DNA of 64,000 nt. Origin: Kitasatospora acidiphila. Lineage in GTDB: Bacteria; Actinomycetota; Actinomycetes; Streptomycetales; Streptomycetaceae. Under the pieces are notes generated by a model that worked only from the letters and a program-made list of their open reading frames with translations, was not told where the DNA came from and ran no database searches. Both the position numbers and the translations under genes were made by a program. The DNA is taken from assembly GCF_006636205.1 (NCBI RefSeq), contig NZ_VIGB01000003.1, positions 4,454,501 to 4,518,500 on the forward strand, read 5' to 3'. Shown in pieces: positions 15,842 to 24,253 of this stretch (positions are counted from its first letter, which is position 1; each line of letters begins with the position of its first letter).

Positions 15842-17920
15842 ATGGAAGAGCCTCGTCGCCTCGGCGGCAGGTACGAGCTCGGCGGCGTCCTCGGACGCGG
15901 CGGCATGGCCGAGGTCTACCTCGCCCATGACACCCGGCTCGGCCGCTCCGTCGCAGTGAAGACGCTCCGGGCCGACATGGCGCGGGACCCCTCGTTCCAG
16001 GCCCGCTTCCGCCGCGAAGCCCAGTCCGCCGCCTCCCTCAACCACCCCGCCATCGTCGCCGTCTACGACACCGGCGAGGACTACATCGACGGCATCTCCA
16101 TCCCGTACATCGTGATGGAGTACGTCGAGGGCTCCACGCTGCGCGAACTGCTGCACTCCGGGCGCCGGTTGCTGCCGGAGCGCGCGCTGGAGATGACCAT
16201 CGGCATCCTGCAGGCGCTGGAGTACTCGCACCGCGCCGGCATCGTGCACCGGGACATCAAGCCGGCCAACGTGATGCTCACCCGCCAGGGCAACGTCAAG
16301 GTGATGGACTTCGGCATCGCCCGTGCGATGGGTGACGCCGGCATGACCATGACCCAGACCTCGGCCGTGATCGGCACCGCCCAGTACCTCTCGCCCGAGC
16401 AGGCCAAGGGCGAGACCGTGGACGCCCGCTCCGACCTCTACTCCACCGGCTGCCTGCTCTACGAGCTGCTCACGCTGCGCCCGCCGTTCGTCGGCGACTC
16501 CCCGGTGGCGGTCGCCTACCAGCACGTCCGGGAGGAGGCCGCGCCGCCGTCCAGCTACGACCCCGAGGTCCGGTCGGAGATCGACGCGATCGTGCTCAAG
16601 GCGCTCGCCAAGGAGCGCGACTACCGGTACCAGAGCGCCGACGAGATGCGCGACGACATCGAGCGCTTCCTCGACGGCCTCCCGGTCGCGGCCGCCCAGC
16701 AGGCCGCCGCGTACGGCATGGGCGGCTACGGCTACGACCAGAACGGCTACCCGGCGCAGCACGACCCGTACGGCCAGACCAGCATGATGCCGCAGGCCGG
16801 CGGCGGCGCCGCGCCCACCACCATGCTCCCGCCGGTCGGCCAGGGCGGCTACGACCAGAACGGCTACCCCGAGGAGGGGTACGGCGACGGCAGCGACGAC
16901 GCTCCGCGCAGCCGGCGCCGCGACGACCAGCCGAAGAAGAGCAACACCTCCTGGATCATCCTGGCGGTCGCCGCCGTGCTGGTCCTGGTCGGCTCGTTCT
17001 TCGTCGCCTCGGCCATGTTCAAGGGCAACGGCGGCAACAAGCAGGTCAACGCGCCGACCCTGACCGGCAAGGGCTTCGACGCCGCCGTCACCGCCGCGCA
17101 CAACGTCAGCGACAAGATCACCGTCACCAAGGGCGACCCGATGGCCTGCCCCGGCGGTGTGCCCAAGGACCAGATCTGCCAGCAGAGCCCGGCGGCCGGC
17201 ACCCAGATGCCCGAGAACGGGACCATCACCGTCCAGCTCTCCACCGGCCCCACCCAGACCGCGGTCCCCAACGAGGTGAACCAGCCCTCGACCGCCGCCA
17301 CCCAGGCGCTGCAGACCGCCGGCTTCCAGGTCGGCCAGCCGGTCTACCAGAACAGCGACACCGTCGCGCAGGACACGGTGATCTCGCAGGACCCGCCGGC
17401 CGGCACCCAGGCGGCCCCGGGCGCCACGGTCACCCTGACCATCTCGCAGGGCACCGGCAAGTCCGCCGTGCCCAACGTGGTCGGCCAGCCGGTCGACCAG
17501 GCGACCGCCGCACTGGTGGCCGCGGGCTTCCAGGCGGACTCCAGCAAGACCACCCCGAGCACCAACGCCAGCCAGGTGGTCGGCACGGTGGCCTCGCAGA
17601 GCCCCGCCAAGGCGGCCAAGGGCGCGACCATCACGCTGACCCTCTACGGGGCACCGGCCAAGGTCACCGTGCCGATCCTGGTCGGCAAGACCTACAAGGA
17701 CGCGTTCGCGGCGCTCGGCCAGCTGCACCTGGCGTCGACGGTGGTCAACGGCCCGGCGGACGACAATGCGATCATCACCTCCGCCAACCCCGGCTCCGGC
17801 TCACAGGTCGACCCGTCCCAGGTCATCCAGCTCACCACCAGGCCGGGCGACACGACGCCGCCCGGCAAAGGGGGCGCCACCACCGGGATCCCCGGGCTCC
17901 CCGGCATCGGGGGCAACTAA
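15842..17920 (+). CDS. pknB: PknB-type Ser/Thr protein kinase with PASTA domains
   Basis: A 692-residue transmembrane kinase. The kinase domain (about 12-275) has the Gly loop GRGGMAEV, the ATP Lys in VAVKTL (about 40), HRDIKP (Asp about 138) and DFGIARAM. A Tyr/Gly/Gln-rich linker leads to one membrane helix (about 370-393). Four PASTA repeats begin near 401, 473, 541 and 609 (VPNVVGQ type), which sense lipid II or muropeptides outside. Targets in related bacteria include FhaA, FhaB and wall regulators. The ATG at 15842 begins the typical MEEPRRLGGRYELGGVLGRG. Confidence 0.95.
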   Translation: MEEPRRLGGRYELGGVLGRGGMAEVYLAHDTRLGRSVAVKTLRADMARDPSFQARFRREAQSAASLNHPAIVAVYDTGEDYIDGISIPYIVMEYVEGSTLRELLHSGRRLLPERALEMTIGILQALEYSHRAGIVHRDIKPANVMLTRQGNVKVMDFGIARAMGDAGMTMTQTSAVIGTAQYLSPEQAKGETVDARSDLYSTGCLLYELLTLRPPFVGDSPVAVAYQHVREEAAPPSSYDPEVRSEIDAIVLKALAKERDYRYQSADEMRDDIERFLDGLPVAAAQQAAAYGMGGYGYDQNGYPAQHDPYGQTSMMPQAGGGAAPTTMLPPVGQGGYDQNGYPEEGYGDGSDDAPRSRRRDDQPKKSNTSWIILAVAAVLVLVGSFFVASAMFKGNGGNKQVNAPTLTGKGFDAAVTAAHNVSDKITVTKGDPMACPGGVPKDQICQQSPAAGTQMPENGTITVQLSTGPTQTAVPNEVNQPSTAATQALQTAGFQVGQPVYQNSDTVAQDTVISQDPPAGTQAAPGATVTLTISQGTGKSAVPNVVGQPVDQATAALVAAGFQADSSKTTPSTNASQVVGTVASQSPAKAAKGATITLTLYGAPAKVTVPILVGKTYKDAFAALGQLHLASTVVNGPADDNAIITSANPGSGSQVDPSQVIQLTTRPGDTTPPGKGGATTGIPGLPGIGGN

Positions 17921-17951
17921 GCGCCCGAGGTAGTAGCGCCTGACAACGCAA

Positions 17952-17991
17952 GTGGGGCTGTGGACAACTCGTCAGTTGTCCACAGCCCCAC
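17952..17991. terminator. 18-bp-stem hairpin made of two inverted DnaA boxes
   Basis: A perfect 18-bp stem (GTGGGGCTGTGGACAACT and its complement) with loop CGTC lies between convergent pknB and the BRO-N gene, followed by GGCTTTT. Each arm holds a perfect DnaA box: TGTGGACAA (17959-17967) and TTGTCCACA (17976-17984). A third box, TTATCCACA, lies at 18023-18031. It can act as a bidirectional terminator and bind DnaA. Confidence 0.85.
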
Positions 17992-18040
17992 GGCTTTTCC
18001 CCAGCGAACCGCCCCTGTCGCGTTATCCACAGACGGACCG

Positions 18041-18691
18041 TCAGAACCGGCGCCGGCGACCGTGCCCCGGCGCGCCGGACAGGGTGCAGAGCAGCTCCAC
18101 CCGCCCGCCCAGCGTCCACATCGCCCCCGACACCTCGGACAGCCGCACACTCATCGCCGCCAGCAGCTCCGCATCCCGGCGCACCCGCAGGGAGAGCTCG
18201 GCATGGCGCTGCTCCAGAGCGGCGACCTGGTCGAGGAGGGTCTCCCGCACGGCCAGCAGTTCCTGGATGCGCTGCTCGAGCACCTTCGTGGTCCGCTCGG
18301 CGATGTCGGCGACCATGGCCTCAACCCACTGCGGCTGAGGGGCCGCCTCGGCCTCGGGCGCATAGCGGCCGGTGCGGCGGATCGCGGGGATGACCTCATG
18401 GGTGAGCCAGCGCCTGAAGGCACGGGCCTGCGGCTTGCGGGAGCGCAGGACCAACGAGTAGAGGCCGGGCTCGTTGATGATGGAGAGACGCTGGGGGCCG
18501 CCGCTGGTGTAGATGGTTTCTACACCAGTCTCGTCGTCATCGAGGTTCTTCAGGGCGTCGCGCGAGTTCCGGATCTCCAGCACCGCGCAGACATCTGCCG
18601 CAACCCACCAGGGCTCACCGTCGACCTTCACCACCCGGACTTCCTGGCCCTCGAAGTCGAACGGGATGACCGGGTTTTCCATGTTCGTCAT
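18041..18691 (-). CDS. BRO-N domain protein (phage antirepressor-like)
   Basis: A 216-residue protein. Residues about 8-110 form a BRO-N domain: IPFDFEGQEVRVVKVDGEPW, WVAADVCAVLEIRNSRDALK, IINEPGLYSLVLRSRKPQAR and RWLTHEVIPAIRRTGRY. The remainder is helical and rich in Glu, Leu and Arg, so a coiled coil is likely. BRO-N domains occur in phage antirepressors and in streptomycete regulators and bind DNA. The ATG at 18691 has no strong ribosome site; MEN nine bases later is an alternative. It sits between pknB and a sortase, flanked by DnaA boxes. Confidence 0.8.
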   Translation of the reverse strand: MTNMENPVIPFDFEGQEVRVVKVDGEPWWVAADVCAVLEIRNSRDALKNLDDDETGVETIYTSGGPQRLSIINEPGLYSLVLRSRKPQARAFRRWLTHEVIPAIRRTGRYAPEAEAAPQPQWVEAMVADIAERTTKVLEQRIQELLAVRETLLDQVAALEQRHAELSLRVRRDAELLAAMSVRLSEVSGAMWTLGGRVELLCTLSGAPGHGRRRRF

Positions 18692-18834
18692 ACCAAGCCA
18701 AACGATTCGCCCAAACGGCTGGTATCGCGCTCCCCAGGCGCACCACCCCGGCGCACGGGAGCGCGCCAACGGGTCCTCACACTATGAGGACCCGTTGCCG
18801 TCGGCCTCTCCAGCCTGTGGACAACCCAACTGGC

Positions 18835-18955
18835 AAGGGTGTAACCAATAGTTACACCCTTTGACCGCCCCTCACCGCAGCTCCGACGGTGTCCACTCCG
18901 CCGAAAAGGGTGTCGGTTTAACCGACACCCTTTGACCGCCCCTCACCGCAGCTCC
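18835..18955. repeat. Twin hairpins with a duplicated 31-bp sortase tail
   Basis: A 31-bp sequence starting ACACCCTTTGACCGCCCCTC occurs at 18854-18884 and again at 18925-18955. The second copy includes the last codons and stop of the minus-strand sortase gene; the first is a remnant. Each copy is preceded by its own hairpin: AAGGGTGTAAC stem (18835-18861) and AAGGGTGTCGGTT stem (18906-18932). They probably act as tandem terminators. A DnaA box (18816-18824) lies just beside them. Confidence 0.85.
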
Positions 18956-19658
18956 CCCGGCGGCGTCCGGTTCGCGTCCACCGCGTCCACCCGGACCAAA
19001 CTCCCCCACACCGCCATCCGGTACTCCGAGGTGTACACCGGGGTGCAGGTGGTCAGGGTGATGTACCGCCCGGGCTTGGTGTAGCCCGCCTTCGCCGGGA
19101 CCGGGGCGACGATGTCGATGTCGTCCTTGGTGGTCCGGCCGAGCACCGCGTCCACCCGGTAGACGTACCAGCGGTCGCGGGTCTCCACCACGATCGGGTC
19201 GCCCTTGGAGACCGCGTCCAGGTCGTGGAACTCGGCGCCGTGGCCGTCGCGGTGGGCGGCCAGTGCGAAGTTGCCGGAGGGGGCCCAGGGCATCGCCGCG
19301 GCGAAGGGCTGGGTGTAGACACCGGCGACGCCCTGGTTGAGCACCGGGGGTCGGTGCCGAGCCTGATCAGCGCCGAGTAGCCGTGGCCCATCGCGGGCAC
19401 GTGCAGGAACCCGATGCCCCGGGGGTCGAGGGCGGGTGGCACCGCGTCACCCGGTGCCGCCCAGGACTTCCGCAACTCCTGGCCGGCCTGGTCGGCCTGA
19501 CGCTCCGCCAGTACGTCGGTCCACCAGAGCGAGTCGGCGACGAACAGCGCCAGCACCAGCCCGAAGGTGGCCAGCAGCTCGCCGGTGGCTCCGAGGACCC
19601 GGGCGGCCGGGGAGTGGCGGCGCGGCAGCCTCGTGCTTCCGTTCGGCTGCTGCGCCAT
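18943..19658 (-). pseudogene. Class E sortase, frameshifted
   Basis: The N-terminal part, starting at ATG 19658, has a basic stretch, one membrane helix (LLATFGLVLALFVADSLWWT) and GIGFLHVPAMGHGYSALIRL. The catalytic part continues in another frame as LNQGVAGVYTQPF, then the His block LAAHRDGHGAEFHDLD and the Cys block YITLTTCTP, with a late Arg (SEYRMAVWG). One base appears missing in GACCCCCGG near 19343-19352. Class E sortases attach LAXTG proteins such as long chaplins to the wall. It looks like the partner of the intact sortase upstream, with 36 bp between them. Confidence 0.85.
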
Positions 19659-19694
19659 GCGGCCTCCGCTCCCAGCGGGTGGGAAAGCCTCGGG

Positions 19695-20741
19695 TCAGGG
19701 GTTGGTGAGGGCCGGCGGCTCTCCCTGACTCCTCGGTCGGTCATCGACCATCTTGCCAAAGACGATCAGCCGACCCCTGGCACTGAACTCGGGTGTACAG
19801 GTGGTCATCGTGATGTACCGCCCCGATTGGGTGAACGGCGAGCCCTTGGGGATCGGCTGCAGCACCGAGACGTTGGTCGGCGAGGTCTCCGGGAGGCCGC
19901 CCTGGACCTCGTAGGTGTAGTAGTCGGTGCCGGTCTCCACCACGATCTTGTCGCCGGGGGAGAGCTCGGCGAGCTTGCGGAACGGCTGGCCGTGCGTGGT
20001 GCGGTGGCCGGCCACGGCGAAGTTGCCGCTCTGGTCCCAGGGCATCGAGGTGCCGGTGTAGTGGCCGACCAGGCCGTGGTCGAGCACCTTGGTGGTGTCG
20101 GTGCCCTCGGCGATCGGATCGGTGAGGCCGATCTTGGGCACGTGGATGATCGCGAAGCCCTTGCCCGGGGCGAAGGCCGGGGCCGGCGCGGCGGACTGGC
20201 CGGGGCTGGGCGGCGGCGCGGTGGGGTGGTTGAACTGCTGTTCGAGCTGATTGCGGGTGCCGTCGGCGATCGCGTTGGCCTGCACGTTGGTCCACCACAG
20301 CTGGTAGGCGACGAAGAGCAGCATCACCAGCCCCGCGGTGATGAACAGCTCGCCGACCAGCCGGGCCGCGATCACCCGTTTGCGCTCCTTGGGCCGGGCC
20401 ACCGGACCGCTCCGCCCGGTGGCCCGCCGCCGCCCGGTGCCCGAGCTCATCCCCACCCGGCCCTGGGCGCGCCGCCCCTCGTTCCGGGTGCCCTGCTGCG
20501 CCGCCCGGTCGGCCGGCTGGCCGGGCACGGTGACGGCCCGCAGTTGCAGCGTCTGGTCGGCCAGCCACGGGTACTCCGGTGCCGGGTAGTCCGGCTGCTC
20601 GACCACTGGGGCGGCCACCGGTTCGGCGGGCTGGTAGACCCCCCAGCCGTCGGACTCGCCCTGGTACGCCTCGGTCGGCGGATCCTGCTGCCGACCGCCG
20701 TGCCACTCGTCTTGACGCCCCCCCGGGCGCACGGCCGTCAT
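19695..20741 (-). CDS. srtE: Class E sortase (SrtE)
   Basis: A 348-residue membrane-anchored transpeptidase. A long disordered N-terminal region (about 1-125) precedes a membrane helix (LVGELFITAGLVMLLFVAYQ) and the sortase barrel: FAIIHVPKIGL, catalytic His in VAGHRTTHGQPF, Cys in ITMTTCTPEFS, and Arg in SARGRLIVFG. Class E sortases recognise LAXTG and anchor long chaplins in Streptomyces. The chaplin in this window has no such signal, so substrates lie elsewhere. Only 4 bp separate it from the upstream trpG/pabA stop, with GAGGCG ahead of the ATG. Confidence 0.92.
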   Translation of the reverse strand: MTAVRPGGRQDEWHGGRQQDPPTEAYQGESDGWGVYQPAEPVAAPVVEQPDYPAPEYPWLADQTLQLRAVTVPGQPADRAAQQGTRNEGRRAQGRVGMSSGTGRRRATGRSGPVARPKERKRVIAARLVGELFITAGLVMLLFVAYQLWWTNVQANAIADGTRNQLEQQFNHPTAPPPSPGQSAAPAPAFAPGKGFAIIHVPKIGLTDPIAEGTDTTKVLDHGLVGHYTGTSMPWDQSGNFAVAGHRTTHGQPFRKLAELSPGDKIVVETGTDYYTYEVQGGLPETSPTNVSVLQPIPKGSPFTQSGRYITMTTCTPEFSARGRLIVFGKMVDDRPRSQGEPPALTNP

Positions 20742-20745
20742 CGCC

Positions 20746-21408
20746 TCAGCCCCGGCCGATCACCGGGGCGAGTCCGACCGAGCGGCCGACCGCGTCCGGG
20801 TCGCCGCATTCGGCCAGCCAGTTGGCCAGCATTCGATGTCCCCCCTCGGTGAGCACCGACTCGGGGTGGAACTGCACCCCCTCCACGAGCAGTTCCCGGT
20901 GCCTCAGCCCCATGATGACACCGCTCCCGGTCCGCGCGGTGACCACCAGCTCGGCCGGCACCGTGGCCGGCTCGACGGCCAGCGAGTGGTAGCGGGTGGC
21001 GGTCATCGGCGAGGGCAGGCCGGCGAAGACGCCGCCGTCCTCGTGCTCGACCAGCGAGGTCTTGCCGTGCAGCAGCTCGGGTGCCCGGTCGACCACCGCG
21101 CCGTAGGCCACCGCGATCGACTGCAGGCCCAGGCAGACGCCGAACAGCGGCAGCCCGGTGGCCGCGCAGTGCCGCACCATCTCGATGCAGACCCCGGCCT
21201 CCTCGGGCGCGCCGGGGCCGGGGGAGAGCAGCACCCCGTCGTAGCCCTGATCGCCGTCGCGGCGCACCGCCCGAGCCACCGTCAGTTCGTCGTTGCGCAC
21301 CACCTCGCAGGTGGCGCCCAGCTGGTAGAGGTACTGGACCAGGTTGAAGACGAAGCTGTCGTAGTTGTCCACGACGAGGATGCGCGGGGCGGTGACGGTC
21401 GAGGCCAT
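20746..21408 (-). CDS. pabA: Anthranilate/aminodeoxychorismate synthase glutamine amidotransferase subunit
   Basis: A 220-residue class I glutamine amidotransferase. It has LVVDNYDSFVFNLVQYL, the oxyanion motif LLSPGPGAPEEAG, the nucleophile Cys in LFGVCLGLQSIA and the His-Glu pair in VQFHPESVLTEGG. It hydrolyses glutamine and passes ammonia to a chorismate-using partner, for folate (PabA) or tryptophan (TrpG). The partner gene is not here, so the pathway cannot be fixed. ATG 21408 follows GGAG. It is tightly linked to the downstream sortase. Confidence 0.88.
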   Translation of the reverse strand: MASTVTAPRILVVDNYDSFVFNLVQYLYQLGATCEVVRNDELTVARAVRRDGDQGYDGVLLSPGPGAPEEAGVCIEMVRHCAATGLPLFGVCLGLQSIAVAYGAVVDRAPELLHGKTSLVEHEDGGVFAGLPSPMTATRYHSLAVEPATVPAELVVTARTGSGVIMGLRHRELLVEGVQFHPESVLTEGGHRMLANWLAECGDPDAVGRSVGLAPVIGRG

Positions 21409-21487
21409 GGCTGCTGACTCCGATGAGGTGCGGGCGGGAACTGCTGGCGGAGGGGCGGGGTGCCCGGCCCGGGAGGCCGGGGGACGG

Positions 21488-21661
21488 TCAGCCTTGGCCA
21501 CCGCCGTTGTTCACCGTGACGTCGTTGAAGGGGAGCAGCGGTTCCGCCCACGGGAAGACGTACTGGAAGAGCAGGTAGACCACGCCGAGGACGAGCAGCA
21601 GCGAGATGACCGTGCGGACCAGGGTGTTCCCCGGCAGGTGCCGCCAGATCCAGCCGTACAT
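21488..21661 (-). CDS. Small conserved membrane protein
   Basis: A 57-residue protein with one hydrophobic helix (VRTVISLLLVLGVVYLLFQY) and a short polar C-terminus ending NNGGGQG. It begins MYGWIWRHLPGNTLVRT behind GGGAG. Similar short proteins occur in this position (between DUF881 and pabA) in streptomycetes, as I remember it. No function known; the neighbourhood (crgA, class E sortases) suggests an envelope role. Confidence 0.75.
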   Translation of the reverse strand: MYGWIWRHLPGNTLVRTVISLLLVLGVVYLLFQYVFPWAEPLLPFNDVTVNNGGGQG

Positions 21662-21759
21662 GGTGCTCCCTACAGTCGGGCCGTGGGGACCAGAGTAGAC
21701 CGCGGGCCACGGCCGCCGGCCGGACACGGAGCTTTTCCCACGGCCCGCCCCGGCGCGTG

Positions 21760-22542
21760 CTACTGCCCGCCGGCGGCGTGCAGGTCGGTGCTGCCGGTGT
21801 AGCCGGGCAGGGTGAGGTCGCCGCCCTCCTGCACCTTCCAGCCCAGGCCGTAGGCCGCGACGTACTGCAGGTAGTTGCGGATCGAGGGGTCGGCGTCGAC
21901 CGCGGCGCGCAGGTCGGCGGTCCTGCCGACCGCCCGGATGACGTACGGCGGCGAGTAGACCCGGCCCTGCAGCAGCAGCGTGTTGCCGACGCAGCGGACC
22001 GCGCTGGTGGCGATCAACCGCTGGTCCATCACCTGCACTCCTTCGGCGCCGCCCCGCCACAGCGCGTTGACCACGGCCTGGATGTCCTGCTGATGGATCA
22101 CCAGGTCGTTGACGCCGGGCTCGGGGACGCCGGGGATCCGGGCGGTGGCGTTCGGCGGGGCGTCGTTCAGGGTGACGGTGAGGCCGGGGCCCTGCAGCTG
22201 GTCGAGGCCGGCCAGCCGGCGCTGCTGGGCGAGCTGGTCGGCGTCGGCCGGGTTGGTGACCTGCTGCCTGGTCAGCGCGTCGGCGCGCTGCTGGAGCTCG
22301 GACAGGTCGGCCTGGGTCTGCCGGTTCTGGTCGCTGCGCTGCTGTATCAGATCGCCCAGGCGCAGCAGCGAGTTGTCCGAGCGCAGGTCGATGCCGTGGG
22401 CGGCGTGCGCGCTCACGTAGAACAGGACACCCGCGAGGGCGAAGACGCCGCAGGTCAGGGCACGACCGACAATTCGGGTGGAGTTTCGGCGGCCGAGGCC
22501 CTCCGTCGGGTCCTGCTCCCCGGAATTCTCGGAATTCGGCAC
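21760..22542 (-). CDS. DUF881 family membrane-anchored protein
   Basis: A 260-residue protein. After a basic N-terminus comes one membrane helix (ALTCGVFALAGVLFYVSAHA), a Gln-rich coiled coil (about 60-115) and the DUF881 domain (GLTVTLNDAPPNA, DIQAVVNALWRGGAEGVQVM, GNTLLLQGRVYSPPYVIRAV). DUF881 genes sit next to crgA across actinobacteria; the structure is known but the role is not. GTG start behind AAGGAGAT. It is divergent from crgA. Confidence 0.88.
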   Translation of the reverse strand: MPNSENSGEQDPTEGLGRRNSTRIVGRALTCGVFALAGVLFYVSAHAAHGIDLRSDNSLLRLGDLIQQRSDQNRQTQADLSELQQRADALTRQQVTNPADADQLAQQRRLAGLDQLQGPGLTVTLNDAPPNATARIPGVPEPGVNDLVIHQQDIQAVVNALWRGGAEGVQVMDQRLIATSAVRCVGNTLLLQGRVYSPPYVIRAVGRTADLRAAVDADPSIRNYLQYVAAYGLGWKVQEGGDLTLPGYTGSTDLHAAGGQ

Positions 22543-22711
22543 CGTACCCTTATCTCCTTCTGACCCGGCGAGCCACTACGCTAACGGACGCCGGTGGCAT
22601 CTGCGGAGTACCTCTCGGACTCCTCTCGTACCGACCCGGCCCCCGCATTCGCCGCCCCGCCCCCCGCTGCACCCTGCGCGGTCTCACAGCGCATCGACAG
22701 GAGAGCCCCTC

Positions 22712-22963
22712 GTGCCGAAGTCTCGACTCCGCAAGAAGTCCGACTACACCCCGCCGACCACGGCGACCGCCGTCAAGATCAGCTCGGGTCGCACCTGGGT
22801 GGCGCCGGTGATGCTGGCGCTGTTCCTCATCGGGCTGGCCTGGATCGTCACTTACTACGTGACCAGTGCGAGCTACCCGGTGCGGGCTTGGGGCAACTGG
22901 AACATCCTGGTGGGCTTCGGCTTCATCGCCGGGGGCTTCGGCGTCTCCACCCAGTGGAAGTAA
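22712..22963 (+). CDS. crgA: Cell division protein CrgA
   Basis: An 83-residue protein with two membrane helices: MPKSRLRKKSDYTPP, then SGRTWVAPVMLALFLIGLAW and WNILVGFGFIAGGFGVSTQW. CrgA is an actinobacterial divisome component that binds FtsZ, FtsQ and PBPs and coordinates sporulation septation in Streptomyces. GTG start behind ACAGGAGAG. Length matches the family. Confidence 0.95.
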   Translation: MPKSRLRKKSDYTPPTTATAVKISSGRTWVAPVMLALFLIGLAWIVTYYVTSASYPVRAWGNWNILVGFGFIAGGFGVSTQWK

Positions 22964-23080
22964 CGCCCGCGTCCTGACCCCCGCCCGCTGATCAACGGGC
23001 CGTGGACCGCTTCGCCGCCGTCTGGTGGAGCGGTCCCTCGTGCTGTCCGCGTCCGGCGGCCCGTCGGTCATACCGTCCGC

Positions 23081-23230
23081 TTGTCCACACGGTTATCCAC
23101 AGTGGGGAAAAGTCGACCGGTCCTGTGGATAACTCTGTGCGATTCCCAGGGCGCCTGACAATGCCGCAGCGGGACGCGCGTAGATCCGACCGGCACACAC
23201 CGTGCGCGAATCACTGCGCACTGTGGACAA
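23081..23230. promoter_or_regulatory. DnaA-box cluster outside oriC
   Basis: Four perfect DnaA boxes lie in the convergent gap between crgA and the rhomboid gene: TTGTCCACA (23081-23089), TTATCCACA (23093-23101), TGTGGATAA (23124-23132) and TGTGGACAA (23222-23230). This is about 16 kb from oriC. DnaA-box clusters near oriC in S. coelicolor have been shown to titrate DnaA and limit initiation; this one is a candidate of the same kind. Confidence 0.8.
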
Positions 23231-23239
23231 CTGTGCGGG

Positions 23240-24151
23240 TCAGCCGTTGAGCCGGGCCGTCTCCACCAGGACCGCGGCGACGATCGCGGCCAGCATCAGC
23301 ACCACGGTGGCGGCCTGCACCAGGTTGCGGTTGGCCCGCGGCGCGTGCATCAGGCCGATCCCGGTGATCAGGCCGGCGACCAGCCCGCCGATGTGCGCCC
23401 GCCAGTCGATGCCGGGCACCGAGAAGGTGATCACCAGGTTGAAGACGATCAGCGCCACCACCGGGCCGATCGGCTGGCGAGCCGCCCGAAACAGCACCGC
23501 GGTGGCGCCGAACAGCCCGAAGATCGCTCCGGAGGCGCCCAGCGAGGCGGCGTTGCCCCCGGCCACCAGGTAGACCAGGGCGCTGCCGGCCAGCCCGCTG
23601 ACCAGGTAGAGCGCCAGGAACCGCAGCCGGCCCAGCACCCGCTCCAGATTGGGTCCGACCCACCACAGCGCCAGCATGTTGGAGGCCACGTGCAGCGGCT
23701 GCTGGTGCAGGAAGGTGGCGGTCAGCAGCCGGTACCACTCATGGGGCCCGGCGGCCACGCCGTACTTGGCACCGCCCGGCGCCACGTAGCTGACCAGGTC
23801 CCACTGGTTGACCAGCGACTTGTCGAGGTAGGCGGCGACCACGAAGACCGCCAGGTTGATCCCGATCAGGATCTTGGTGACCAGCCTGCCGTCCCCGGTG
23901 AGCTTGCCGCCGAACCGGGTGGTGGGCACCCGCTGGGGGTGCTGCGCCTGCGGGTGGGACGAGGTGCCGTTCACGCAGTCCGGGCAGTGGAAGCCGACCG
24001 ACGCGTCGATCATGCACTGCGGGCAGATCGGCCGACCGCAGCGCGAGCAGCTGACCCCGGTCTCCTGATCGGGGTGCCGGTAGCAGCGCGGCAGCTGGTG
24101 CCCGCCGACTCCGGTGGGTGCGGCCGGACCGGTCGGGTCGCCCTGGGTCAT
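23240..24151 (-). CDS. Rhomboid family intramembrane serine protease with zinc-finger N-terminus
   Basis: A 303-residue protein. The N-terminus (about 20-62) is a Cys/His finger: CYRHPDQETGVSCSRCGRP, CPQCM and CPDC. Six to seven membrane helices follow, with the rhomboid catalytic Ser in LGASGAIFGLFG and His in WRAHIGGLVAG; the HxxxN motif appears as HVASNMLALWW. Rhomboids cut membrane proteins inside the bilayer. The substrate is unknown. It is convergent with crgA across a DnaA-box cluster. Confidence 0.92.
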   Translation of the reverse strand: MTQGDPTGPAAPTGVGGHQLPRCYRHPDQETGVSCSRCGRPICPQCMIDASVGFHCPDCVNGTSSHPQAQHPQRVPTTRFGGKLTGDGRLVTKILIGINLAVFVVAAYLDKSLVNQWDLVSYVAPGGAKYGVAAGPHEWYRLLTATFLHQQPLHVASNMLALWWVGPNLERVLGRLRFLALYLVSGLAGSALVYLVAGGNAASLGASGAIFGLFGATAVLFRAARQPIGPVVALIVFNLVITFSVPGIDWRAHIGGLVAGLITGIGLMHAPRANRNLVQAATVVLMLAAIVAAVLVETARLNG

Positions 24152-24253
24152 CGCGTCTCTCTCTGCCTGGCATGACGAGTCCCGGCGCCCACCACCGCGT
24201 GGTGACCACCGGGACCGTCAAGGCTACTGCCGCACCGGCGACGCCGACAGGCG

